26,020 bases of DNA, from IMG/VR virus record IMGVR_UViG_3300046463_000118, positions 1 to 26,020 of that record. One strand, given 5' to 3'. Positions within the stretch are counted from its first letter, which is position 1; each line of letters opens with the position of its first letter. Below are positions 1-8,224 of the stretch, piece after piece. The position numbers were made by a program, and so were the translations under genes. This DNA comes from a virus. Under the pieces are notes generated by a model. The model did not search any database and was not told the DNA's origin. It was given only the letters and a program-made list of their open reading frames with translations.

Positions 1-20
1 TTCTGGGTGGCGTGATCGTC
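1..20 (+). repeat. Direct repeat copy A (20 bp), fibre gene
   Basis: The first 20 bases are identical to 9201-9220, within the paralogous LGGV fibre repeats. The true match may extend left beyond the window edge. The two copies flank the whole spike cassette in direct orientation. Confidence 0.8.
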
Positions 21-851
21 AAGACTGGCCTGACCGTAGACGCCTCGGGTAATCTGAGTGCCAACGTGACAAGCGTCGCTGGACGGACCGGCATAGTCAC
101 ACTGTCGGCTAGTGACGTGAGTGGGTTGGCAACGGTAGCGACCACAGGTGCTTACGCAGATCTGAGTGGCAAGCCCACGATTCCGGCGGCTCAGGTCAAT
201 AGCGACTGGAACGCCGTATCTGGGGTAGCTCAGATACTCAACAAGCCGACTATCCCAGCCGCACAGGTCAGCAGCGATTGGAATGCCTCTTCTGGTGTGG
301 CACAGATACTGAACAAGCCTACGACGTTCACTCCGCCGATTGCTACCGCTAGTGTCCTTGGTGGCGTGAAGATCGGTAGTGGTGTTACCGTCGCAGGTGA
401 TGGTACGATCAGCGTCACGGCCTATTCACTTCCGACTGCAAGTGCCAGCGTCTTGGGTGGTGTGAAAGTTGGTACAGGATTAGCCGTCGCTGGGGATGGG
501 ACGCTTAGTGTCAGCAATATCGATCTCGGTTCGTTCTTCCCGGGGATTCCGGCTAATAGTCAGCGAATGGCTCGTACCAAGATTATACGCACCATCATAC
601 TGAAGGCTGGATTGCCTTCCAGTCAGGCTGATGCCGATGCAGCAGCGACCGCGGCAACCACGCTGACGATCAAGCAGAACGGCACTTCGATCGGCACAGT
701 CAATTTCGCGGCCGGAGCAAGCATCGCAACGTTCACGTTCAGTGCCGATATCACGTTGACTGCTGGTGACGTACTGGCTATCGATAATCAAGCAAGTGCC
801 GACGCGACACTCGGCAACATCTCAATCACGTTGGCTGGGCTTCGAGGTTAA
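1..851 (+). CDS. Tail fibre protein, C-terminal part (5' end outside window)
   Basis: Seen: the frame is open to the left edge and already encodes a fibre repeat (LGGVIVKTGL) at the first bases, so the gene starts upstream of the window; the GTG at 12 is internal. The visible part has a DLSGKPTIP-type segment, two 24-residue repeats of the AQVxSDWNAxSGVAQILNKPT type (186-329), two SVLGGVKxGxGxxVAGDGT repeats, and an Ala/Thr-rich C-terminal domain starting near MARTKIIRT. The same C-terminal domain and LGGV repeats occur in the fibre at 8225-9787, so these are paralogues. Such repeats form fibrous trimeric shafts in phage tail fibres (family knowledge). The inferred role is a fibre shaft with a distal domain for host contact. 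The next gene starts two bases after the stop, so they are co-transcribed. Confidence 0.85.
   Translation, partial: LGGVIVKTGLTVDASGNLSANVTSVAGRTGIVTLSASDVSGLATVATTGAYADLSGKPTIPAAQVNSDWNAVSGVAQILNKPTIPAAQVSSDWNASSGVAQILNKPTTFTPPIATASVLGGVKIGSGVTVAGDGTISVTAYSLPTASASVLGGVKVGTGLAVAGDGTLSVSNIDLGSFFPGIPANSQRMARTKIIRTIILKAGLPSSQADADAAATAATTLTIKQNGTSIGTVNFAAGASIATFTFSADITLTAGDVLAIDNQASADATLGNISITLAGLRG
186..329 (+). repeat. Tandem 72-bp coding repeat (2 units) in fibre shaft
   Basis: Two in-frame 72-bp units (186-257 and 258-329) encode 24-residue repeats beginning AAQVNSDWNA and AAQVSSDWNA. The second ends differently (TTF instead of TIP). The protein repeat is near exact while many third codon positions differ, so the duplication is not recent. 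Confidence 0.8.
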
Positions 852-853
852 TA

Positions 854-2884
854 ATGACAATCTGGTATCTTGATCCTGAAGGCGGTAACGATAGCAACAA
901 CGGCCAGTCGTTCGCTAATCGCAAATTAACCGTCCAGAGTATCACCGCCGCAGCAGTGGCGGCCGGGGATGAAATCCGATGCATCGCGTCAGTTGATCCG
1001 TGGAGTGTAGGCAACGCTACCTGGACAGACAACAGTGCCAGTATCACGCTGGCTGCCGCGCAGACCTTGACGTTGGATAACTGTGACGTCGTGTGGACGG
1101 CTGGAACGAATGTGACTGCAGCATTGACAACTCAGCGCCGCAAGCAAGGTACGAATGCGATGCAGTTCACGATGGGGGCTAGTTACGCTGGCGGACTGAT
1201 TGGATACAAGGCGTTCGGCAGCACCCAGAACTTGAGCGCCTATAACTGCATTTCGTTCTGGTTCTATTCGTCAAACACGTTCGTAGCAGCAACCGGTATC
1301 AATCTACGGATAGCGCTGTGTTCGGATGCGGCAGGTGCCACGCCTATCGCCAGCTATCCGTTGTCCGCGGCATGGTTATCTCTACTGAACACCGCAAGTT
1401 TGCCGAACAACCCGTGGCCTATTCTGCTCAACGAAGGTGGGTCAGCGCTACCTAACGGTGTGAACTCGATTGCCATCTATGCCGATGCCCAACCGCGTTC
1501 CGGGTTAAACCTTGTGTTCGACAACATCATCGCAACGACGCCGTCCAATGCCGCTGGGCATTTGTCACACGGATGTCTCATCAGTAAGAACACTACTGGC
1601 GAGCCGGAGTTCTATCCGATCCAATACATCGACGGCACTACAGTCAACCTCGGGAGCAGCGCCGACTTTTCGCTAGCTTCCGGATCACGTCCGTACCGAG
1701 GCACTACTGCGACAGTCACCACGTATGCGTTGCTCGGCTTGCGTCCATTACCGTGGACCACTACCCAGAGCACCACGTCCAAAAGTGGGGTGTTCGGTAA
1801 TCCAATCAAGTGGACGGGTGGTTGGGATCGTACTACGATGACCACCCAAACCGGAAGGTCCTGGTTCAACGGATTCGCAGGCATGTTCACCAACGGACTT
1901 ACGGTCTCGAATGACTTCCACCTGTTCGACGATCTGACCTTCGCGTTTACTGGCTACACTAACGGAATTAACTTATCCATCGGCAAAGGTTCTAAGATAC
2001 GAATCTATTCAGCAAGCAACTGCGGTCAGGCAGTATCAGGCGCTTCCGGGGCGAGCTGGTACTCGCGGTATATTGAGGTTAACTCAATAACGGCGTGTCT
2101 TGGTCAGGACGTTGCAACAGCGATTTCCACCGAATCTGGATTCTACAAGGCGCGGCGGATACATCACGGCACAGCGGGCGGGATCCAAACTAGTTCAACA
2201 CTTCCAAACATGCGACAAGCGGCACGCTGCGTCATTGGTCAGATTGATAACAACACGGGTTACGGAATTAACTTTGGGACGGCGGTGACGCTGACTATCG
2301 ACGGGCTGACGCTGCAGAACAATAGTACAGCGTCTATCAGCACCGGGTCCAGTGGTCAGCTTACGCTGAACAGACCAATCCTGAACGATGCGACATTTGC
2401 GTCAATAAGTGCCACGGATGCGATGATCAAAGTCAATCAAGCGAACGGTAATCGATATGACTATCGCATATACACGGCCTCGTACACGCTGCTCACTGAT
2501 CAGGCTACGGTACACGCCCCGGCGACGCAGTCGTTGAAGTTCACGATGAACGACTTCAACAGGTTCCCGGCCTATCTGCCTGCCCGCATTTCATTGTCCA
2601 AGATTGCCTGTTTCGCTAACAAGACGATCACGTTCAAGATATGGGTACAGCGTACGACGCAGAACGTTCAGAACGGTATTGCCGTCTATGCAGGTCCGAT
2701 CGCCGGGATGGTTGATACGTTTGTGCTAGGGACTGCGGCCAACGCAACGTGGGAACAGCTGACAGTCACGTTCACACCTACTGAAGACGGAGTGGCGGAA
2801 GTGTGGGGCACGGTTGCCGCATTGAATTCTAGTGCCAACACTTCCGTCAGTTACTTCAGTAATCCTACGGTGAGTTCAACATGA
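854..2884 (+). CDS. Tailspike-like protein 1 (probable right-handed beta-helix)
   Basis: 676 aa. Seen: the N-terminus carries WYLDPEGGNDSNNG, a block repeated in the spikes at 3138 and 5259. The middle has a conserved stretch (SHGCLISKN, EPEFYPIQYI, then RPYRGTT and GGWDRTTM) and Asn/Gly-rich segments such as IDNNTGYGINFG that look like beta-helix coils. The last ~110 residues form a domain shared by all three spikes (ISLSKIACFANKT ... FTPTEDGVAEVWG). Family knowledge: phage receptor-binding spikes commonly use beta-helices that bind or cleave surface polysaccharide. No catalytic triad or lyase signature is recognisable, so enzymatic activity is open. The start follows GAGGTTAATA, overlapping the previous stop; the end overlaps the next ATG by four bases (ATGA). 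Confidence 0.75.
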   Translation: MTIWYLDPEGGNDSNNGQSFANRKLTVQSITAAAVAAGDEIRCIASVDPWSVGNATWTDNSASITLAAAQTLTLDNCDVVWTAGTNVTAALTTQRRKQGTNAMQFTMGASYAGGLIGYKAFGSTQNLSAYNCISFWFYSSNTFVAATGINLRIALCSDAAGATPIASYPLSAAWLSLLNTASLPNNPWPILLNEGGSALPNGVNSIAIYADAQPRSGLNLVFDNIIATTPSNAAGHLSHGCLISKNTTGEPEFYPIQYIDGTTVNLGSSADFSLASGSRPYRGTTATVTTYALLGLRPLPWTTTQSTTSKSGVFGNPIKWTGGWDRTTMTTQTGRSWFNGFAGMFTNGLTVSNDFHLFDDLTFAFTGYTNGINLSIGKGSKIRIYSASNCGQAVSGASGASWYSRYIEVNSITACLGQDVATAISTESGFYKARRIHHGTAGGIQTSSTLPNMRQAARCVIGQIDNNTGYGINFGTAVTLTIDGLTLQNNSTASISTGSSGQLTLNRPILNDATFASISATDAMIKVNQANGNRYDYRIYTASYTLLTDQATVHAPATQSLKFTMNDFNRFPAYLPARISLSKIACFANKTITFKIWVQRTTQNVQNGIAVYAGPIAGMVDTFVLGTAANATWEQLTVTFTPTEDGVAEVWGTVAALNSSANTSVSYFSNPTVSST

Positions 2885-3087
2885 GTCTTCCAGTACAGTC
2901 TGATCTGTTGGGTCTGGGATGGGGCTTCGACGGGGAGCCCGCCGCTTGGGTTGCCCCGTCGCCGCTGTTCGCAGAGTACTCCATGCGTTGGGGATTCGAC
3001 GGCGAGCCTATGAACGCGCTTCAATCGGCGTCGACCGGTGGAGTCCCTATCATCAGTGGCAGTGCCTCGATACAGATACTTATGTGA
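2881..3087 (+). CDS. Small spike-associated protein (68 aa), paralogue of the 66-aa protein at 8003
   Basis: Function not recognised. Seen: translationally coupled to spike 1 through an ATGA overlap. It contains two copies of a W-G-F-D-G-E-P motif (residues ~14-20 and ~37-43). It aligns with the 66-aa protein at 8003 over its first half: S2, P4, V5, an aromatic at 14, G18, an acidic residue at 19 and P20 are shared, and the second halves share a Y...F..(D/E)GE pattern. Both genes directly follow a spike gene. Inference: a spike assembly factor, capping subunit or small accessory virion protein. It is not membrane-like and has no signal peptide. Confidence 0.65.
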   Translation: MSLPVQSDLLGLGWGFDGEPAAWVAPSPLFAEYSMRWGFDGEPMNALQSASTGGVPIISGSASIQILM

Positions 3088-3094
3088 AGAGGCC

Positions 3095-3105
3095 GTAATT
3101 TTATG
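3095..3105 (+). promoter_or_regulatory. Intergenic motif GTAATTTTATG (copy 1), possible phage promoter element
   Basis: An 11-base AT-rich motif sits in the 50-base gap between the 68-aa gene and spike 2. The identical 11 bases occur in the gap at 11832-11842. Both copies are intergenic, on the same strand and upstream of a gene. It does not match a sigma70 pair well. Its role as a promoter or regulatory site is inference. Confidence 0.35.
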
Positions 3106-3137
3106 TCATCGGCACCACACACTACACGAGATAAACT

Positions 3138-5213
3138 ATGACGATCTGGTACGTTGACCCGGAAGGCGGGAACGATAGCAACGCGGGTACGAGCTTCGCG
3201 CTGCGCAAGAGGACGATGAACAGCATCGCCAGCCCTCAAGCCGGGGATCAAGTCCGTGTGATCGCGAGCCGTCCACGGCAGCAGCCGATGAACGTGACGT
3301 GGACGGATGGTTCGTCGGTGCTTACAATGGCAAACGGCGCAGTCACCAAGACGATCGACACGTGTGACGTGGTATGGTCGATCACAGGTGGGAATCCGAG
3401 TGCTGCCACCAACGTGCAGACGGTGGGCAGTCGTCGGGAAGGGACGGCTTCTGTTCAGTTATCAATTCCGGTTGGAACGTTTACCGGCAAGATCGCATAT
3501 CACAATCTTGGGACGCCGGTTGACTTGAGTGGATATAAGGGTGTATCCATGGCGTTCATCCCGCCTAGCAATATTCCGGCGGGTAACACACTGGTCCTGG
3601 ACCTCTGCTCCGATACTACCGGTGACGTGCCGATCCTCTCTATCCCGATGAACTACGGTAGCACGTCCAACGCCGCGTTCTCCAGCCCATCTGCTCAAGC
3701 CTGGACTGCAGTGGCATACGACACGGGAGCCGCGCTTCCGGCAGTCGTGCAGTCGATAGCGATTCGGATCGCGACGTCGCTGGTTGTGGGAGGCACTGGC
3801 GTTCTTATGTACATCGATAACATCCTCGCAACCTTGGGTTGGGACGATCCGAATCACGTATCTCACCTGTCGGTGATCTCGAAGGACACAGTGGCTGAGC
3901 CTGAGTATTACCCGGTCATGGCTATCAGCGGCACCTCACTGCGTATCGGAAGCGTGTCGGACACCACGACGTCGGCGCGTCCGTACAAAGGAACCACCGA
4001 GACGGTCCCCACGTACTTCCGGCTAGCAACTCGTAGCTGGGTCGGTACGGATAACCGGCTGAACAACGGCGGGACTGTAGGTAATCGCATTGTTGTCAGC
4101 GGAGGGTGGGATCGCACAGCAATGTCTACCCAGTCCGACTACACGGTGCTCACTGGAATGGGCGCGCTCGGGACGGCTATTGATATCGGGAGCTGGTTCT
4201 CTTCGGCGTTCAACTCCGTGGAGGTGTCAGGCTTCGGCTACGCTAACTTCCCCGGAACGCTCATTCAGATCGCACAAGGGACGGGCGATCACAAGTTCGT
4301 GTATGAATTCGTGATCGGCGGGTACTTCACGAGCCTCACCTATGTAGGGTCGGCGTCCAACGCTGGATTGCCCTATGAACTGACGGTCAAGCGCAACTAC
4401 GGGTTCAACAACGGAAGTGGTCCGCTCGCGTCCGCCACAACGCTGTGGGCTATTGGATTCACGATGGCTCCGGTCAAGCTGTACATCCGACGCGTTCACG
4501 GCCGATCCGACGGTAGCGGTATGGTGCTTCCGAGTGGCAACCGCGAGACCATGGACGTCACGATCGACCGGATCGACAACAACAGCGGCGCAGCACTGGC
4601 GGTCGCCAGCTTCTACACCAACTTCCAGTATCTGCGTGGGTGTACGCTTCAGAACAACGACAGCGGTGACTTTGCCAACGGAAGTATCCAGCACACGCTG
4701 CATCTTGATCGCTGCTTCTTCTCCACGACGCCCTCAGTCAACGCCTTCTCGGATGACGGCTGGTCCGGCAAGCTCTTGGTGACTGCAGCCAACGGCAACG
4801 CATGGGACAACCGTGAGTATTCGAAATACTACACGTGGATATCAGATCAGGCTACCCGACATTCGGCGGATGGAGTAGCTTGGAAGATCTCGATCCGGAA
4901 CGCCAGCTTCTTCACGGCAGATGCGCCAGTTAAGAAGTCGCTGGTGAAGATCCCGTGTAAAGCGAATAGTCCGAAGACGGTCAACATGTGGATGCAGCGC
5001 GACAACGTCGGGTTGAACATGGGGCTAATGACCATGAGTGGATACGTCGCAGGGGTGGTTGATCAGCAAGTGGCAATGACCGCGGGTGCTGGAACATGGC
5101 AACTGGTGACGCTGAATTTTACACCAATAGAGGACGGACTAGTCGAGGTGTGGGGTTACGCCTACGGCGGTACGACGTACAATGGCTGGTTTAGCGATGT
5201 GTCCGTGACGTAA
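3138..5213 (+). CDS. Tailspike-like protein 2 (probable right-handed beta-helix)
   Basis: 691 aa. Seen: it begins MTIWYVDPEGGNDSNAG, nearly identical to spike 1, and shares the mid-protein blocks SHLSVISKD, EPEYYPVMAISG, RPYKGTTETVPTYF and GGWDRTAMSTQ, and the C-terminal domain (SLVKIPCKANS ... FTPIEDGLVEVWGYA). It is closer to spike 3 than to spike 1 in both the middle and the end. The region around IDRIDNNSGAAL looks like beta-helix coils. No catalytic motif is recognisable. The ATG follows ACGAGATAAACT. Unlike spikes 1 and 3 it has no small partner gene downstream; a perfect palindrome lies there instead. Expected role: receptor or surface-glycan recognition at the baseplate or fibre tip (inference). 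Confidence 0.75.
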   Translation: MTIWYVDPEGGNDSNAGTSFALRKRTMNSIASPQAGDQVRVIASRPRQQPMNVTWTDGSSVLTMANGAVTKTIDTCDVVWSITGGNPSAATNVQTVGSRREGTASVQLSIPVGTFTGKIAYHNLGTPVDLSGYKGVSMAFIPPSNIPAGNTLVLDLCSDTTGDVPILSIPMNYGSTSNAAFSSPSAQAWTAVAYDTGAALPAVVQSIAIRIATSLVVGGTGVLMYIDNILATLGWDDPNHVSHLSVISKDTVAEPEYYPVMAISGTSLRIGSVSDTTTSARPYKGTTETVPTYFRLATRSWVGTDNRLNNGGTVGNRIVVSGGWDRTAMSTQSDYTVLTGMGALGTAIDIGSWFSSAFNSVEVSGFGYANFPGTLIQIAQGTGDHKFVYEFVIGGYFTSLTYVGSASNAGLPYELTVKRNYGFNNGSGPLASATTLWAIGFTMAPVKLYIRRVHGRSDGSGMVLPSGNRETMDVTIDRIDNNSGAALAVASFYTNFQYLRGCTLQNNDSGDFANGSIQHTLHLDRCFFSTTPSVNAFSDDGWSGKLLVTAANGNAWDNREYSKYYTWISDQATRHSADGVAWKISIRNASFFTADAPVKKSLVKIPCKANSPKTVNMWMQRDNVGLNMGLMTMSGYVAGVVDQQVAMTAGAGTWQLVTLNFTPIEDGLVEVWGYAYGGTTYNGWFSDVSVT

Positions 5214-5221
5214 GAACACGT

Positions 5222-5239
5222 GGAGGGACTAGTCCCTCC
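5222..5239 (+). other. Perfect 18-bp palindrome between spikes 2 and 3
   Basis: GGAGGGACTAGTCCCTCC is a perfect inverted repeat just after the spike 2 stop and 19 bases before the ATG of spike 3. It has no T-run after it, so it is not a classical intrinsic terminator. As RNA it could form a short hairpin with almost no loop, or the DNA could be a dimeric protein-binding site. It would also hide GGAGGG, which might otherwise act as a ribosome-binding site for an upstream start. Confidence 0.55.
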
Positions 5240-5258
5240 GCATCTCACAGAGAACAAT

Positions 5259-7994
5259 ATGGCTATTGGATTTAACACCGCGAACAAGACGTCGGGCATG
5301 ACCATATCGCCAGACGGGCGGACTGCCACGAACTCTGCGGCAAATGGTGTAGCAAGCGGAGTTCAGGGGCTTCTGGCGTTGACGACTCGGTGCTACATCG
5401 AGTTCACTGTAATCGCCAACGCAAACACCAACTCCGCAACCTCCGGCGTAGGTATCGGTCCGGTTGGTATCGACCTGACACAGATGGCTGGTAGTGTGGC
5501 AACCCATTCGGCGGCCGCACTGTTCACTACGCTGACCGGCATCTACTTCAACGGCAGTACTCTGCGTAACATCGGCGGAGCTACTCCCGCTGGAACCACT
5601 ATCGGGATGGCGTGGGATCCGGCCACGCGGAAGGTGTGGTTCCGCAGCACGTTCAACACGAATGGGACAACCACTTACTGGAATGCATCCGACGTATCCG
5701 GTATCACTGAGAATCCGGCAACTGGACAGGGTGGTTACGTAATCGCTGGTGCCGAAACCATGTATGCAGTGTTCCAGTCCACAGTCAACGGGATGTCGCT
5801 GCTGATGAACAGTGGTGAGTCGCCGTACGTGATGATACCGCCCGACATGTCACCAGCCGGTTCGAAGGTCTGGTATGTGGATCCGGAAGGTGGACAAGAT
5901 ACCGGCACTGGTCTGTCGTTTATTCAACGCAAGCGTGTGATTGGTGGTCCTACTGGTATCCCGTCTTCGCTGGCGGGTGGCGATGTTATCCGTGTGATGG
6001 CGAGCCGACCGAAGAGCTTGGTGGGCAACGCAACGTGGACGGACAACAGCGGTACTGTCACGCTGGATGCGTCACTGTCGGGGCTCACGCAGGTGGTAGA
6101 CAACTGTGAAGTCGCGTGGCTTCGCACTGGAGGCGCAGCCAGCATTTCCACGGCGTCGACTGTGATCGTCAACAGCCGCGAAGGGAACAACGCGATCTCG
6201 ATCGACATTCCGGCGAGCGGCACAGGCAAGCTCGCGTATAAGACGTTGGGCGCGGCGTTGGACTTGAGTGCGTTCACAGGCGTTTCGATGAGCGCATGGT
6301 ACACGGGCAGCACGGCGACTCCTGCACCCGGAGTCTTGGTCCTGGATCTGTGCTCGGACGCCACTGGTGACGTACCGCTGAAGACTATTCCGTTGAACTA
6401 CGGGAACAGCGCGTCTCTGACGCTGCCTACCACGAACGGTTCCACCATCCTGATTGGTGATACGCAAGTAGCCCTCCCGTCAGGTGTCAACTCAGTGGCT
6501 CTGCGATTGACTGCCGCCTATGGGACGACGCAAACCATAATAGTGGACAACATCATTGCGACGAAGAGTTGGAGCGATCCCAACCACATTTCGCACATGA
6601 GCCTGATATCGAAGGACAATGCTGCAGAACCTGAGTATTATCCTATCATGTCGATCAGCGGTACGACGGTGGTGATCGGTGGTATTGCCGAGCGAGTGCG
6701 TGGGGCCAGCGTTCCCCAACCGCGCCCCTATCGTGGAACTACCGAAACAGTGCCTACGTACTTCCGCACACCGACGCGATACAACTGGACTACCGCACAG
6801 AGCGCCATTGTCACCGGCGGGACTGTCGGTAATCGAGTGGTGGTGAGCGGAGGCTGGAGTCGTACCGATATGAGCACTCAGACTGACATCACGGTGTTCA
6901 GCGCTGTGGGTGCATACAGTCAGGTGTTCAGCGTAGGACCCGGTATCAGCTCAGTAGAGGTGTCGAGCTTTGCGTACGCACACTTCAACAACGGCAATCT
7001 GTTCCAGACCAGTTTCTTGGCGAGCGGGGACTTCAAGCATCACGTGTCGTTTGTGGCCGGATGTTGGAATACGCCGTTCATTCGCACCGACACGTCACCG
7101 GCCAATGGTCAGCTGTACGATCTGCGCATTTCGCGCGGGTGGACCTTCAACTCCGGCGCGCTGGTCCTGGACAATGCGAATATCTGGAAGGTCAACGGGA
7201 TGCAAACTCCGTTGAAAGCGTACTTCCGACGGCTGCACGGTCGCTCAGAAGGCTCAGCGATAACGCTTCCCAACGGAAGCCGTGAGTTGATCAATATGCG
7301 TATCGACATGATCGACAACAACTCGGCTTTTGCGCTGACTGACAGCACGACGTATTACCTTCAGAACTGCTACCTGCGGAATTGCGTGATGCAGAACAAC
7401 GCACAGGGCGACTTCGCACCGGGTCTGGTGCAGCTCAACCTGTTCTTGGAACGATGCACGTTTCAGGGTCCAGTCATTAGCGGTAATCCCAACACTGGTC
7501 TAGGTTCACCGTTCAATAACGGCGGATGGGCCGGTAAGATTCTGGTCAACGCGTTCGGCGGCGTGACGTGGGACAACCGCGAATACTCCATGTGGTATCG
7601 GTGGGTATCGGACAACGCGAATAGGCATATCCCAGCAGGTCCGCCATCGCAAGGTGCCAGCTGGAAAGTGTCGCTGTACAACTCCACGCTGTTCACGGCC
7701 GATTTCCCGGCTCGCAAGTCGCTGGTCAAAGTCGCGTGTAAAGCCAACGAAGCGCGCACCGTCAGCGTGTGGTTGATGCGTGACGATCCTGGATTAACTC
7801 TGGGTCTGATGACGCTGTCCAGCTACGTCGCGGGTGTGACGCGACAGCAAGTGCCGATGACCGCAGGTGCTTCGACGTGGCAGCAAGTATCGATCTCGTT
7901 CACGCCGACGGAAGACGGTCTGGTAGACATCTGGGGTTACGCCTTCGGCGGCACTACGTTCAACGGCTGGTTCAGTGATGTATCAGTCACCTAG
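5259..7994 (+). CDS. Tailspike-like protein 3 with N-terminal SPRY-like domain
   Basis: 911 aa. Start: ATG at 5259 follows AGAGAACAAT, the same context as the fibre at 8225 (AGAGAACCAT); an in-frame GTG at 5220 lies before the palindrome and is less likely. Residues ~1-195 are unique to this paralogue and resemble a SPRY/concanavalin-like fold: VGIGPVGIDL, GIYFNGSTL, GTTIGMAWDPATRKVWF, ENPATGQGG and a final SPYVMIPPDM. From ~203 it repeats the spike architecture: KVWYVDPEGGQD, SHMSLISKD, EPEYYPIMSISG, RPYRGTTETVPTYF, GGWSRTDMSTQTD, beta-helix-like coils (DMIDNNSAFAL) and the shared C-terminal domain (SLVKVACKANE ... FTPTEDGLVDIWGYA). SPRY-like domains in phage fibres are generally binding modules (family knowledge). 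Role: adsorption protein with an added recognition domain (inference). Confidence 0.75.
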   Translation: MAIGFNTANKTSGMTISPDGRTATNSAANGVASGVQGLLALTTRCYIEFTVIANANTNSATSGVGIGPVGIDLTQMAGSVATHSAAALFTTLTGIYFNGSTLRNIGGATPAGTTIGMAWDPATRKVWFRSTFNTNGTTTYWNASDVSGITENPATGQGGYVIAGAETMYAVFQSTVNGMSLLMNSGESPYVMIPPDMSPAGSKVWYVDPEGGQDTGTGLSFIQRKRVIGGPTGIPSSLAGGDVIRVMASRPKSLVGNATWTDNSGTVTLDASLSGLTQVVDNCEVAWLRTGGAASISTASTVIVNSREGNNAISIDIPASGTGKLAYKTLGAALDLSAFTGVSMSAWYTGSTATPAPGVLVLDLCSDATGDVPLKTIPLNYGNSASLTLPTTNGSTILIGDTQVALPSGVNSVALRLTAAYGTTQTIIVDNIIATKSWSDPNHISHMSLISKDNAAEPEYYPIMSISGTTVVIGGIAERVRGASVPQPRPYRGTTETVPTYFRTPTRYNWTTAQSAIVTGGTVGNRVVVSGGWSRTDMSTQTDITVFSAVGAYSQVFSVGPGISSVEVSSFAYAHFNNGNLFQTSFLASGDFKHHVSFVAGCWNTPFIRTDTSPANGQLYDLRISRGWTFNSGALVLDNANIWKVNGMQTPLKAYFRRLHGRSEGSAITLPNGSRELINMRIDMIDNNSAFALTDSTTYYLQNCYLRNCVMQNNAQGDFAPGLVQLNLFLERCTFQGPVISGNPNTGLGSPFNNGGWAGKILVNAFGGVTWDNREYSMWYRWVSDNANRHIPAGPPSQGASWKVSLYNSTLFTADFPARKSLVKVACKANEARTVSVWLMRDDPGLTLGLMTLSSYVAGVTRQQVPMTAGASTWQQVSISFTPTEDGLVDIWGYAFGGTTFNGWFSDVSVT

Positions 7995-8002
7995 GAGATA
8001 GC

Positions 8003-8203
8003 ATGTCCCAGCCAGTAGCAGACGGGGTGGCCCAATTCGCGTTCGCGTGTCTTGGGGACCCCTATGTGGTGATTCCAGCCAGTGCCGCGACCCCGAAGTA
8101 CAACAGCTTCCCGTTCGCTGTAGAGGGTGAAGTGTACAACGACGGGTCCGTGGGATTGTCTGCCAACAGTCAGCAGCAGCCGATCGTCATGATCTGTATG
8201 TAA
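8003..8203 (+). CDS. Small spike-associated protein (66 aa), paralogue of the 68-aa protein at 2881
   Basis: Function not recognised. Seen: strong ribosome-binding site TAGGAGATAGC before the ATG, eight bases after the spike 3 stop. It shares MSxPV, an aromatic at 14, G18-(D/E)19-P20 and a later Y...F..EGE segment with the 68-aa protein after spike 1. The C-terminus is NSQQQPIVMICM, hydrophobic at its end as in the paralogue (SIQILM). Position suggests a partner of the preceding spike, such as an assembly chaperone or small tip subunit (inference). Confidence 0.7.
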   Translation: MSQPVADGVAQFAFACLGDPYVVIPASAATPKYNSFPFAVEGEVYNDGSVGLSANSQQQPIVMICM

Positions 8204-8224
8204 CGCATTCAAAAAGAGAACCAT

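Noticed and set aside
5220-5258. In-frame GTG start for spike 3 giving 13 extra residues
   Set aside because: The extension runs through the palindrome and has no ribosome-binding site; ATG 5259 shares an AGAGAAC(A/C)AT context with the gene at 8225.
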